From Phallusia fumigata (lineage: Eukaryota; Chordata; Ascidiacea; Phlebobranchia; Ascidiidae), in contig QXVZ01023382.1 in assembly GCA_008931825.1 (NCBI GenBank), positions 1-64,000 of the forward strand: a stretch of DNA of 64,000 nucleotides. Reading direction: 5' to 3'. The notes beneath the pieces were generated by a model. The model did not search any database. It saw only the letters and a list, made by a program, of their open reading frames with translations, and was not told the DNA's origin. Made by a program: the position numbers and the translations under genes. This document shows, one piece after another, positions 54,603-64,000 of the stretch (its first letter is position 1; each line of letters starts with the position of its first letter).

Positions 54603-55376
54603 AAAGTATTTCTCCAAAGCATACCTTCAGGAAAAAAGTGCTTCACAGCAGGAGGAGATTGAATCATTTGTGGATGATGCAGATGAAATGAATCTAAATC
54701 CAGGGGACACCCCTAAATCATATGTTATTGTTCATTATTCCCCAGATGATGAAATTCCTGAACTAGAACAGGGTATGACATGCCTTGTTAATCTAACCAA
54801 TATGAATTTAGCTTAGTCAGTCAACATTTCTTTAATGGTCTTAAATATCCTTGAGGGCTTCTCAGCCTTTAAAAAACTGTTGAATATTTTAGAGAGTGTG
54901 CCACAAGCCCTAATTGCTAAATATAATACACATTTTGTTGGATCACAGTTACATTGAAAAGCACTTCTTGCCACTTGGACCCACCTTTTTTGGACAATGA
55001 AGTGTTTGTGACAAAAACACAATTTTGAATTCATAAATTCTGTAAGTTTCAATGCACTAATCTTTATTTGAAAAAACACAGGTATCAGAACTCATGGACT
55101 TAAGCGTCCAAGGAATTACACAGATTCTGGATGTCCAACAACCAAATTTTCCAGGCCAGGTCCCAAAACAGATGAAGACGAGTTGTGGCTTTTAAGTTTG
55201 GTCCCTGTCTTAAAAAGATTATCTGGCTATCAAAGAGGTAATTTTAACTATTTTTAAAGCATAACTTCCATGATACGTTTTATTTTGTTTCAGGGGTGGC
55301 AAAAATAAAAATCCAGCAGCTTCTTTTGGACATTGAATATGGTGATCAACCAAAGCAGCTGGATTTTACAGAATAG
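54603..55376 (+). CDS. BESS-motif protein, C-terminal part
   Basis: Three exons in phase, 54603-54772, 55082-55237 and 55294-55376. The first encodes an acidic stretch (QEEIESFVDDADEMN). The second and third together encode DEDELWLLSLVPVLKRLSGY and then KIKIQQLLLDIEYG, which fits the BESS motif well; this protein-interaction motif is typical of MADF-BESS nuclear regulators. The stop follows 10 residues later (PKQLDFTE). The first base of the exon at 54603 completes a codon from an earlier exon, so the gene starts further upstream. No MADF domain was found upstream in the repeat-rich 52.7-54.6 kb stretch. A possible exon at 54418-54486 has good splice borders but its phase does not fit. The gene may be incomplete in this assembly. 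Confidence 0.7.
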
Positions 55377-56425
55377 CTGGTGGAAAGATAGCATGCAAGA
55401 ATACTTCTTGTCCCACTTTTATGAACGTTGGTCAAACTTAGTTAACAACCAACGTTTCGGAAAACTTTAAATTTTGGAGGGGCTGCTGGTGGTTGCAGTC
55501 GTTTTTTTCTGTTTATTTGCGTGAATATACTTGAAACAATTATGGAGCATTTAGGTCGTTTAGCGGGCGTTTTAGGTTTAGTTAGTTGGTAGTCTTTCCA
55601 ACGACACAATCCAACAGTTTACGAAATTAAAAAAGATCCCAGTGTTTTTGGATGGAACTGACACGTTAAACAAGCATCGAATTAAATCAGTTTGTGTAAA
55701 GTTACAGACCCCAATGTTCAGGAGATGCTCTTCTTGTCCGCACAGTTATGTTCGAAAAGCACGTTCTTTTAAAGACGAGGCATTGAGCAGTTCTACTAAC
55801 TGAAAAAAACTAGCTTGTCCGTGAAACAATAATATAGTCGATAAATCAAAACCGAGGACGTGTAAAGATCAACGGATTAACCTAGATTTTAAAGTTCTTG
55901 GACGCGACAGACTAATTGCGTAACAATCCGCATTTGCAACACACAATGGTGCAATTGTGGCAGTTTTGGCGCTATTTGGTTCTAAGCATTACATTGTGGA
56001 AGTTTGCAAGAACTTTAACTTGTTTTGTGTTTGGAGCAATGTAGCGGTCTTGTTGTACATTTGCTACGCATGAGCAACCATGCAAGACAGTTGTGATATT
56101 TGTAGGAGAATGAAAAACACAGCTGATCTGCTGTTGACGCTGATCGATTATGTTGAGAAGGCGTACTTTCTGGCGTGATCGCTGGATTCAAGTTACGAAG
56201 TTATTTCAGCTTGTTACGGCTCCAACGTTGTTATTAGGCTGTAACATTTCGGAGATTAGATGATTGACCTCCGACTGTTAATCTTGACATCCGTTTTTAC
56301 ACATACAAAACTGGATATTAGTCAACAGGCAGTTTAGTTTGGCACCAACCATTAGTTTTCAAACATATGTTTACGTTTTAGTAAGCTAGACCTGTGGTAG
56401 AGCTTTTGACAAAAGTTGGAAAGGC
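55377..56425. other. Intergenic stretch between the BESS gene and AGPAT
   Basis: No exon recognised. It should hold the BESS-gene 3' UTR and the AGPAT promoter. No canonical AATAAA close after 55376 was noted. Confidence 0.4.
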
Positions 56426-59306
56426 ATGGGAAACTTTGTTTCACAATCCGTGAAAAAACAATTAATTTCGCAATTCCTGCTGGGCTTTATCTTCGTGTGG
56501 ACTTCGCTCTTGGTTAATGCAGTGCAACTTCTTTTGATACCATTAAGATGGATCGGCCAGGTTGATTTGCAAAGGAATATCAATGGAAAATTAACGTACC
56601 TACATTGGATCCGTGAGTTGCTAGCGATTAGTTACAGTCCGGTTTGTAAATACGTTGTGAAAGAATAATTAAAGAGCGTAAATTTGATTGTTCAAGCCGC
56701 GGCTTAATTTTATCAACCGAAGAGGTACCAACTGGCTTCGTAAAATCTCAAGGGCCATTTGGAATTTCGAGTTCGTGACGTGCGTATTGTTTTTGTGTTG
56801 TTCAGTGGTTCCCGCTTATGCGCAATGGTGGGCCGATATCAACGTCAATCTGTACGTTAAAATGCGAGACCTTCAGTATCTTGGAAAGGAAAAAGCAGTT
56901 GTGCTGATGAATCATAAATCGCAGTTGGATTGGATTACGTTATGGGTAGTCGGCAACAATTTCGGCGTAATGGAGGTACGTTAATTATTTATAACTCTGG
57001 CAGTATTTATTGAACTTTAAGACAATAAAACTTATGTTGACTGGCAGAGTAGAGGCATAATGCTTCTGGACAGAAGACGCGGTAAGAGGCAAGGACAAGC
57101 TGAAAAAAACTTACAAATGTCACGACCTTAGGCGTGAATTGAAATTAGCCATTGATTGCTTTGTTTAAATTCCGTTGGTTTTAAATAATAATTTGTATTT
57201 CATTGCAATATTTTTGGCAGAACATCAAAGCCGTGGCAAAGCAAAGTTTGATCTTTGTACCAGTGGTTGGCCCCGCTTTCTGGTTTAACGAGTTTATATT
57301 TTTGAAGAGAAACTTTTCAACTGACAAAGACACCTTGGCCAACAGTGCCAAGACGTATTCTGCGTTTCAATACAACTTTTGGGTATGGTAACAGTTTGTT
57401 TAATTTGGGGTAATGAAATAAAATTCTGAATAGATATATCGAGTTTAGCACGGACGTTGTTATTTTCGAACCACGAATTTACCGCCATCGCGCCGCCAAA
57501 CAGGCAACCGATTAAGATTTTTTTGCAGTTGATACTTTTCTGCGAAGGAACACGCTTTACCCCCGAAAAGCACAAATTAAGCACCGAATTCGCCAGGCAA
57601 AGGGGACTGAAGCCACTTAAGCATCACTTAACACCGAGGACCAAAGGCTTCGTTTTAGTAGTCAGCGGATTACGCAAAGCAGGTAACTTTACGACAGTGG
57701 TGGTCAGTTTTTCCGAAAACTACACCCCGCTACAAGCAACAAGTGTCCAAACATTCCCGTCAGCGGTTTGTTTGTCGACAACCAAAGTAAATTTAACAAG
57801 TCAGCACGTACGATGTAACGTATATGTGTCAGATTTGCGCCACCTCGTTGCATGTTTTGACGACCCAAAGTAATCAACGAATACGTGCTCTTGAAATGCT
57901 GATCATATTACGCAATTTGGAAAAAGTGCTTGAAAAAGGGGGAAGTGACATCACGTTGGGCAACTAGCCATCAACACTCACGCAGTTTGCAGCAAACCCA
58001 ACAGGCCTATGGTCCAAAATCTAACAGTAAATGTTAGCATTACCTAATGTGTCTGTAAGTTGTAAACATTTGTTAGGGCTCACTGGTAACACACTTATCA
58101 ATAGGCATAGCGCAAAAGATTGAATAATTCAATTGTATAAACGATTTCCCCCAATGGTTTTGGCCTGCAAAAAGGTTAAAAGGAATTTTAATGTGTTTCA
58201 CATCACATGACTTATTGATTCGAACTTTTGAAATAAAGTTCTATCACAATTTTCCCTCACAAATTTTAGTTCCTGCTGTCTATGATGTATCAGTTTGTTT
58301 CGGAGGAAACACCAATCCTACTCTTGCCGACTACCTACAAGGAAAGTCCATACGAGCAGATGTTCATCTCAGGTAGTTATGACTTCCCATCCTGAAGGGT
58401 ACACATACTGTTTCATTTTTTTCTGCAGCTGGTCCATGTGCTCTTGCTATTAAATGCTTGATGGATTTGGATGAAATTTTCACACCTGGTAGACATGGTC
58501 ATAGGGTTTTGCCATCTGTTCCCCATAACCCTAGTGGTTAGGCTGCTAGCCCCAATAGAGTAAAAGCTTTTTCAAACCACCAATAAAAAGTTTCTGTGAA
58601 TAAATGGTTACATTGGTGATTTTAGTGCTGCGTTTTATTTGATAACATTTGATTGAAAACATTTTTACCGTGAAGGCGCATACCGATGGAAGATGTCCCA
58701 GAAGATAGTGAGGAATGTTCAGAATTTGTTCATTCCACATACCAAGAGAAGGTATGAACCCTAAACAAAACATACATAGACTGAAGTTTATTTGTGATTT
58801 TTACAATCAAATAAACAGCTTACCCAACAATTACTGGCAATGAACATTTGTTTTACTGGTCAATAAACATTTATTAATTTCAGGACAACACATGTGAATA
58901 TTACTCACAAAATGACAAGTTTCCAACTACAGACAAATATGGATCAGACGAAATTCTTGTAAAACAGATAAAAAAGACCCCTCGGTATGTGTTTAGTTTT
59001 CTAAAACAAGTAATTATTTTAAAGATACTTTTAAATTTTTCCTTTGTTTTTCAGGTCTCTATTTTTTATGATTGTTTGGACAGCAATCTTTGCAGCACCA
59101 GGCCTATACCTAGCATTGAAGATTATTTTCACTGGATCTTGGATAATGTATGCTGCAACTTTTATCATTATTGCATTGTGTAAGTAAATGTGGTTTCTTG
59201 GATACAGAGTTCCATTTGTTAATGTTATTTTATGCTTGCAGTTTCATGTCTTTATTGGTTGATGATCGGGCTTGGAACAGCACAGTCAACCTATGGAAAA
59301 AAATGA
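56426..59306 (+). CDS. AGPAT: 1-acylglycerol-3-phosphate acyltransferase (AGPAT3/4 type)
   Basis: Nine exons, all in phase: 56426-56612, 56806-56975, 57221-57382, 57529-57682, 58270-58372, 58676-58751, 58884-58984, 59055-59179 and 59242-59306. They give 380 residues, against 376-378 for human AGPAT3 and AGPAT4. The enzyme acylates lysophosphatidic acid to phosphatidic acid in ER or Golgi membranes. An N-terminal membrane segment (LLGFIFVWTSLLVNAVQLLL) is followed by the catalytic NHx4D box (NHKSQLD), the acyl-acceptor motif CEGTRFT, PRTKGF, and VPAVYDVSVCF with NPTLADYLQGK. Two membrane segments close the protein (FMIVWTAIFAAPGLYLALKI and LYWLMIGLG). All catalytic motifs are present, so it should be active. 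A copy of the dispersed repeat lies in the intron after exon 5. A poly(A) signal is at 59407. The gene converges with the calpain gene. Confidence 0.95.
58386..58600. repeat. Dispersed repeat copy in an AGPAT intron
   Basis: Matches the element at 53228-53480 along most of its length: ATTTGGATGAAATTTTCACA, CTGGTAGACATGGTCAT, the CCCTAGTGGTTAGG.CTGCTAGCCCC segment, and AAAAGTTTCTGTGA. The opening hairpin is worn (TCCTGAAGGGTACAC). Confidence 0.7.
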
Positions 59307-59406
59307 GCAATTTTGTTTGATGTTAATTTTAAACAATCGTACGTTTCAAATGTTGCTGATTGTCTTCACATAAAAATTGTACTAGTTTTAATGCAAGAAG
59401 TGTTAC

Positions 59407-59412
59407 AATAAA
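59407..59412 (+). terminator. AGPAT: Poly(A) signal of AGPAT
   Basis: AATAAA on the + strand, about 100 bases after the AGPAT stop. A second copy of this region lies across the N at 59473 (59341-59472 repeated at about 59475-59602). Confidence 0.6.
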
Positions 59413-59962
59413 CTTAAAACAAGTTTATAGTGAGGTCATCCTACCTTTTACACACATGGCAGTTCCATCAANACTTTTTAAATGTTGCTGATTGTCTTCA
59501 CATAAAATTGTACTAGTTTTAATGCAAGAAGTGTTAAAATAAACTAGAAACAAGTTTATAGTGAGGTCATCCTACCTTTTACACACATGGCAGTTCAATC
59601 AATGATGTCTCATTTGATGAGCACACTCTTAGAAGAAATGTCCCACTAATGTTTGTTTCAAATGTACTTGGGACTATAAGTGCACTTAGGACATTGCTTT
59701 TATAATTTGAAAAAAGTGAAATATCGCCTACAAATTGAAAAATGGTTGAATGTGCCGGTGAAAAACATTTAATAGCTACATTTTGCCCACCGTACCCTTG
59801 TATTGATAACTTGGAGATAGGCTATATTCAGCTGTGTTTGTGGCAAAGAAGTCACATGACAACTTTAACACTGGTTTCACCTGCAGCTATAAAAATTGAT
59901 TGTAACCTAAAAAGTTTAAGAGGGCATAACACCGGAAAGCAAGAAAACAGTTTCAAACTTAC

Positions 59963-61812
59963 ATTCCAAACATGCAACCCTAGAGCCTGTTGCAGATTTT
60001 TGCGTTTAATAAATTGTCGTTTGCCAGTTTGGATTAGGCAGATGAAAATTTTGCCTGTAACAAAACATTGCATAAAACTTAGGCTACAAACTAAAACTTG
60101 GAAATAGGAAGCTGCATTCAAATATGGGCATAAATGGTAAACCTGGAAAGCATTGTTTTGCAGAAATGATGTACTGAGGATTTTTTTCATATGTAACCAA
60201 AGCTCGGTTTCCTCCACATGTTTCACCAGCATGCCAAAAACCACAGACCTCATGCTTGAACCATGGCACAAGCTCGTCTTTACATTAAAAAAATAATTTT
60301 TAGCTGGCTTATCTACTAACAAAGTTAAAAAAAACTAAAATGAATTACCCATAAGTACACCCAGACTGAGGGTGGCAAAAGTTACTGTTGGTCTACTTTT
60401 ACAAAAATCTAAATATGAGACTGTTAGCGTTGAATGGTTTCCACAGATCCATGGGTTCCAAAGTTGTACCTGTAAGTGATGCATTGCGATAAGGCAACTT
60501 TCAGCAAGAGAAAGTATATTCCACCTACCACATCCACTTCTTGCATGTTTGTCCATCCAGTGATAGCATAGTAATGTCCTGCTGTAACACTGCTACCCAC
60601 TGAAACAAAACACATAATATTAAAACCTGTTTAACAAGAATCATTGTAAAACTGAACATACCTGGCTTGTCAAAACACACAAACAAGTGGACATGTGAAG
60701 AGACATCCAGAGACTTTACAATTTGATGTTTTATGTTTGTGGATAGAAAACTTTCATGTGACAACTCTTTTCTCCAGCAGTATCCACTTGTNGTAACACT
60801 GCTACCCACTGAAACAAAACACACAATACTACAAACCTGTTTAACTAGAAACATTGTAAAACTTAACATACCTGGCTCGTCAAAACATACAAACAAGTGG
60901 ACATGTGAAGAGACATCCAGAGACTTTACAATTTGATGTTTTATGTTTGTGGATAGAAGGCTTTCATGTGACAACTCTTTTCTCCAGCAATATCCACTTG
61001 TAAATAACATGAAACCTTCTGATGCAAGTCCTGATGTAAGAGCTTCATAGCAGCCATACAACCTACAACACATCTGCTGACGAGCTTAGGTTCAATAATT
61101 AGAAAATGAATGCTTTACTTTGCACAAGCTTTTTCCAACAATGGCCACCAAAATTCTGAGGAATTTCTGCAAGCTCCCATTATTAACTTTCCATCAATCG
61201 TTGGCAGTCTGTCATCAATTAAAATTTCGACCATTGAACCTAAACCACCATCCCATAGTAAACAAATGCATTTTCCACAATAAGAGGTATCCTCGAAACC
61301 TTTAAATCGATGTTGTTGTTTTCACAATATGCTTAAATGAGGTACATACATTAAACATTATTGCTAGTTTAATTTGCTTTGATTTGTTTAACTCTGTTTA
61401 ATTAATAAACTTACTTGAAAAATGTACAAACAACTTTTTTAGCAACTTTATATTTTTGTGTAAACCGTATACTGGAGCTACCATCCAACAATTTCCAAGC
61501 ATTCCTTGTTTGGGCTCACTTGAAATGGGATGTCCAAACAATACAGGATTAGTCATGATTTCCTACAGTTTTGGACAATAAAAAATCTCCTTAATGTGGT
61601 GTTTTGGTTTTCCAAAATCAATTGTTAGGTAGTACCACATTATAGTCTGTCCCTGCCCTAATTTCATTTTAATTTTCATGCCTGATTACCACATACTTTA
61701 GGACGTTTCCAAATCACTTTAGATGGTTCCACAAAGTGAGTGCTTTGCTCTTTAAACAGCAATGAGTTGGTGTCGGGTGGAAATGTATCATCTTCAAACA
61801 ATAGCTCCATTT
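59963..61812 (-). CDS. Calpain-family cysteine protease (peptidase C2)
   Basis: Calcium-dependent cytosolic protease family. Exons on the - strand, in phase: 61812-61697, 61562-61415, 61299-61119, 61062-60872, 60599-60529, 60469-60349, 60277-60143 and 60054-59963. In order they show FEDDTFPPDTNSLLF and WKRPKEIM, the active-site Cys in QGMLGNCWMVAP, ILIDDRLPTIDGKLI, EFWWPLLEKACAKLYGCYEA, the active-site His in GHYYAITG, and the active-site Asn in QLWNPW. Domain III follows (GFWHAGETCGGNR, KNPQYII, IFICLIQTGKRQF). All three catalytic residues are present. The usual tryptophan-rich linker after NPW is not seen. The first coding exon may lie further upstream (calpains normally have about 20-30 residues before FED). 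The end is unresolved below 59963, and no EF-hand domain was found. The exon at 60872-61062 has a partial copy left of the N at 60792. The subtype is unclear. Confidence 0.88.
60588..60995. repeat. Gap-flanking duplicate over a calpain exon
   Basis: About 203 bases (60588-60791) recur at 60793-60995 across the N at 60792. The repeated part includes the end of the exon with KSLDVSSHVHLFVCFD and its GT donor, differing by single residues. Using both copies would repeat protein sequence inside the protease domain, so this is most likely an assembly overlap. Confidence 0.8.
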
Positions 61813-62329
61813 CTATAAACAACAATAAAAAGCTTCGGACTTGTACGTGACATATATCCACAGTTTTTGGATTTTAAAAATGTACAGATTTATTTTCCAT
61901 GCCTGTGTAAAGACCATTTATGTTTCAACAAACCCGAGTGCATACGGGCCTAATCCTGTTTCAACAAACCCAAGTGCAAACGGGACCACGTCACTCCAAT
62001 CTCTTTCATCACGAAGGATTGTACGTTTGCACCAAAGAGGGGGATCCCCTATTTTACAATGTAAAAATGTCGCTGAAGGCGCTGTTTCAACTTGACTGCA
62101 ATAGTTCTTGCTTGGAAAGTGTTCGGTGTTTTTGATTTCTACCTGGTCGCACAGGTGTTTGAAAACTGATCATTCGGGTAACTAGCCTGCACTACCAATT
62201 AAAAGCAAACAGTGCAGGCAACATCAGTCCAGTTCACGTTTCGGGTCCTGATTGATGTGCCATACTAGCGACTCTGCATATGTGTTTTAACTGGTACGCA
62301 ACGTTGATAAACTTTTAGTTCTGTAATGA
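61813..62329. other. Stretch between calpain and the small heat shock protein
   Basis: Holds the upstream side of the calpain gene. A 36-base unit (TGTTTCAACAAACCC.AGTGCA.ACGGG) occurs twice in tandem at about 61919-61990. No further calpain exon was recognised. Confidence 0.5.
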
Positions 62330-62335
62330 TTTATT
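62330..62335 (-). terminator. Poly(A) signal of the small heat shock protein gene
   Basis: AATAAA on the - strand, about 70 bases after the stop codon at 62405. Confidence 0.6.
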
Positions 62336-62404
62336 TTTATTCACACCAATAAATGTTTGAGCAAGCTGTCGATATTAGATATACATGACATGTTATAAAC
62401 GCTT

Positions 62405-63950
62405 TTATTTCGATGATGTTGGTAATGTGGTTTTGCTTTCACTGCTACTGCTGCTACTGGTTTCTTCAGTCACATGTTGCACAGGAAGAAGTTTGGGGCC
62501 ATCAATCGCATCCTTTTTAAACGGCGCCTCAACTGTCAGGAACCCGTCTTGCGAAAGTGATGACGTAACCGTCAGTGGATCAACGTCTGTCAGCAAACAA
62601 TTGCGTTAAGTCAGATTAAGCATGCAACTGACGTGGTCGTAAAACTTTTCCGAGGGGCGAATTCCAGGGCCTACAAGGCGGAATTATATTGCCCCTCACA
62701 TCCTTATTTATTCGAAACCCAATTATGGCCAAAAACGATTATAGGTCAAAACGTTTGTAAAATTTAAACCTGATAAACTAGACTTAGCTGCTGGTGCCCA
62801 AAACAAATAAAAAACTAAAATTGAAAAATCTATTATACGAGAAAAAACATTACAAAATTCGTTTTTACTTGGTGGTATCGTGTACTTTCTCGTAAAATCC
62901 CTCGAAACAACTCCGTGATCATCTTGTTTCGCCTCATGTTTTCCGTGAACTTCTATGCAGTTGCCAACAGTTTTTACTGTGATTTCTTCCGGCAAGAAAT
63001 GTTTTACATCCAAGCTGATTTTGAATTTTTCTTTTTCAGCAGATACCTTCGATATTCATTTGAAAAAAGACAACTTAAAGTACTTGATGGGCAAATGAAC
63101 CGCTAGAACACTAAAAACAGTAATCATTTAATAAGGGTACGTATTTTTAACCACTATTAGCCGGTGCATCCCAATATCTTATTTACTGAAGATGTGTTGG
63201 ACCACAGATCACTTTCTCGATATGTTGGTGGAAACTGTAATGTGACTTATATCTAGGACCTGTTGAGCACGCTTCGCCCTTATCAATGACGTTTCTATTT
63301 TTGCGTGCCACCTATAATTCCCTTTATGTGCTTTTTTTGCATGTTAAACATTTGTTGTTTTGCTGATGGCATAAAACGTTTACTCAATGAAATAAATGCA
63401 TTTTTATCCAGTGTTCTGGCAATCTGCTTTACTATACTTTTCAAACTTTCAAGGATGTTGATGTTGTATGTATACCAATTGTATGTTCAGAAGTAGCAAA
63501 ATTGAAAAATGAAACGGAACGCAAGACTAGAGATCAGTGACCCAATGTGTTGGTGTTTATGTAAATAAGAATTTGTAAACTATCTTGATTCTTGACAATA
63601 AAATTGTTCTGCTCAGATTATGGATTTCAGTTCACTGGCATATTGTTTCTGTTGGTTTGTGACGTCATGCAAAAAACAATTGGTTCGGGAAAAAGATTCA
63701 CTGTTTTCCATCATCATTGAGCCGTAATCCAATGACAATAATTTCGTGGAATAGCCTCACTAAAGCAAAGCGTTCGGTATATGAATACCTGTGATAAACC
63801 GCCGCTAAGTTGTCTAGTAAGCAAAGGCGGGGCGACCGCAGGACGAGTTGCCGGAACATAAGTTGTAGGTTGACGGTTCGCCCACGGATCCTGGAAAAAT
63901 CGCTGACGTTGTAATTCGAAATTCATGTCGTTTGTAGGCATTCCAAAATC
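62405..63950 (-). CDS. Small heat shock protein (alpha-crystallin/HSP20), 3' part
   Basis: Three exons in phase on the - strand: 63950-63789, 63046-62869 and 62586-62405. The first encodes part of the N-terminal region (QRQRFFQDPW, then PPLLTRQLSGGLSQ). The other two hold the alpha-crystallin domain: KFKISLDVKHFLPEEITVK, GNCIEVHGKHEAKQDDHG, SRDFTRKYTIPPNVDPLTV and SSLSQDGFLTVEAP, the close pattern of vertebrate alphaB-crystallin/HSPB proteins. A tail rich in Glu and Ser (VTEETSSSSSSESK) follows. The product is an ATP-independent holdase chaperone that forms oligomers. The exon at 63950 begins after a good acceptor (TTTTTAG), so at least one more 5' exon and the promoter lie beyond the right edge. 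The gene is cut by the window, not broken. Confidence 0.93.
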
Positions 63951-64000
63951 CTAAAAACAACATGTGAAAAAAACACTTTCGTTTGAGTTGGCGGGTTTCA

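Noticed and set aside
57047-57130. A possible extra AGPAT exon after a CAG acceptor (SRGIMLLDRRRG reading)
   Set aside because: It reaches a stop, and joining 56975 directly to 57221 keeps frame and matches the family.

Overview
The window looks like nuclear DNA from an invertebrate chordate, most likely an ascidian tunicate of the Ciona type. The evidence is AT-rich sequence with compact multi-exon genes, short introns with GT..AG borders, and proteins that align with vertebrate families (TTC3, MEF2, AGPAT3/4, SAMM50, calpain, small heat shock protein). The species is an inference; no marker gene settles it. Gene models below were read by hand, joining exons by splice sites and reading phase.

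Left third (1-27 kb): a TTC3-type E3 ubiquitin ligase gene runs on the + strand from about 1.6 kb to 26.9 kb. An N-terminal TPR block (1594-7922) and a middle-to-C-terminal block (19474-26882, ending in half of a RING finger) are separated by an apparent 11.5 kb intron. Inside this gap, on the - strand, lies a class A GPCR gene (8978-12410) with a very long second extracellular loop and a roughly 350-residue third intracellular loop. Its TM1-TM3 exons were not found.

Middle (27-42 kb): a secreted C-type lectin domain gene (27978-28680, -), a non-autonomous PIF/Harbinger-like element (30747-31350), an intronless SAMM50 gene (32533-33903, -), and about 8 kb without recognisable genes ahead of MEF2.

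Right third (42-64 kb): a ten-exon MEF2 gene (42357-48884, +), a repeat-rich stretch with hAT-like fragments, the C-terminal part of a BESS-motif protein (54603-55376, +), a nine-exon AGPAT3/4-type acyltransferase (56426-59306, +), a convergent calpain gene (59963-61812, -), and the 3' part of a small heat shock protein gene running off the right edge (62405-63950, -). The genes are functionally unrelated and form no operon or pathway.

The assembly has about 17 single-base N gaps. Many are flanked by near-identical copies of 100-850 bp. These are best read as unmerged overlaps or alleles, and they create false duplicate exons in TTC3, the GPCR and the calpain. No LTR element, virus-like element, CRISPR array or rRNA gene was recognised, and no convincing tRNA gene was found.
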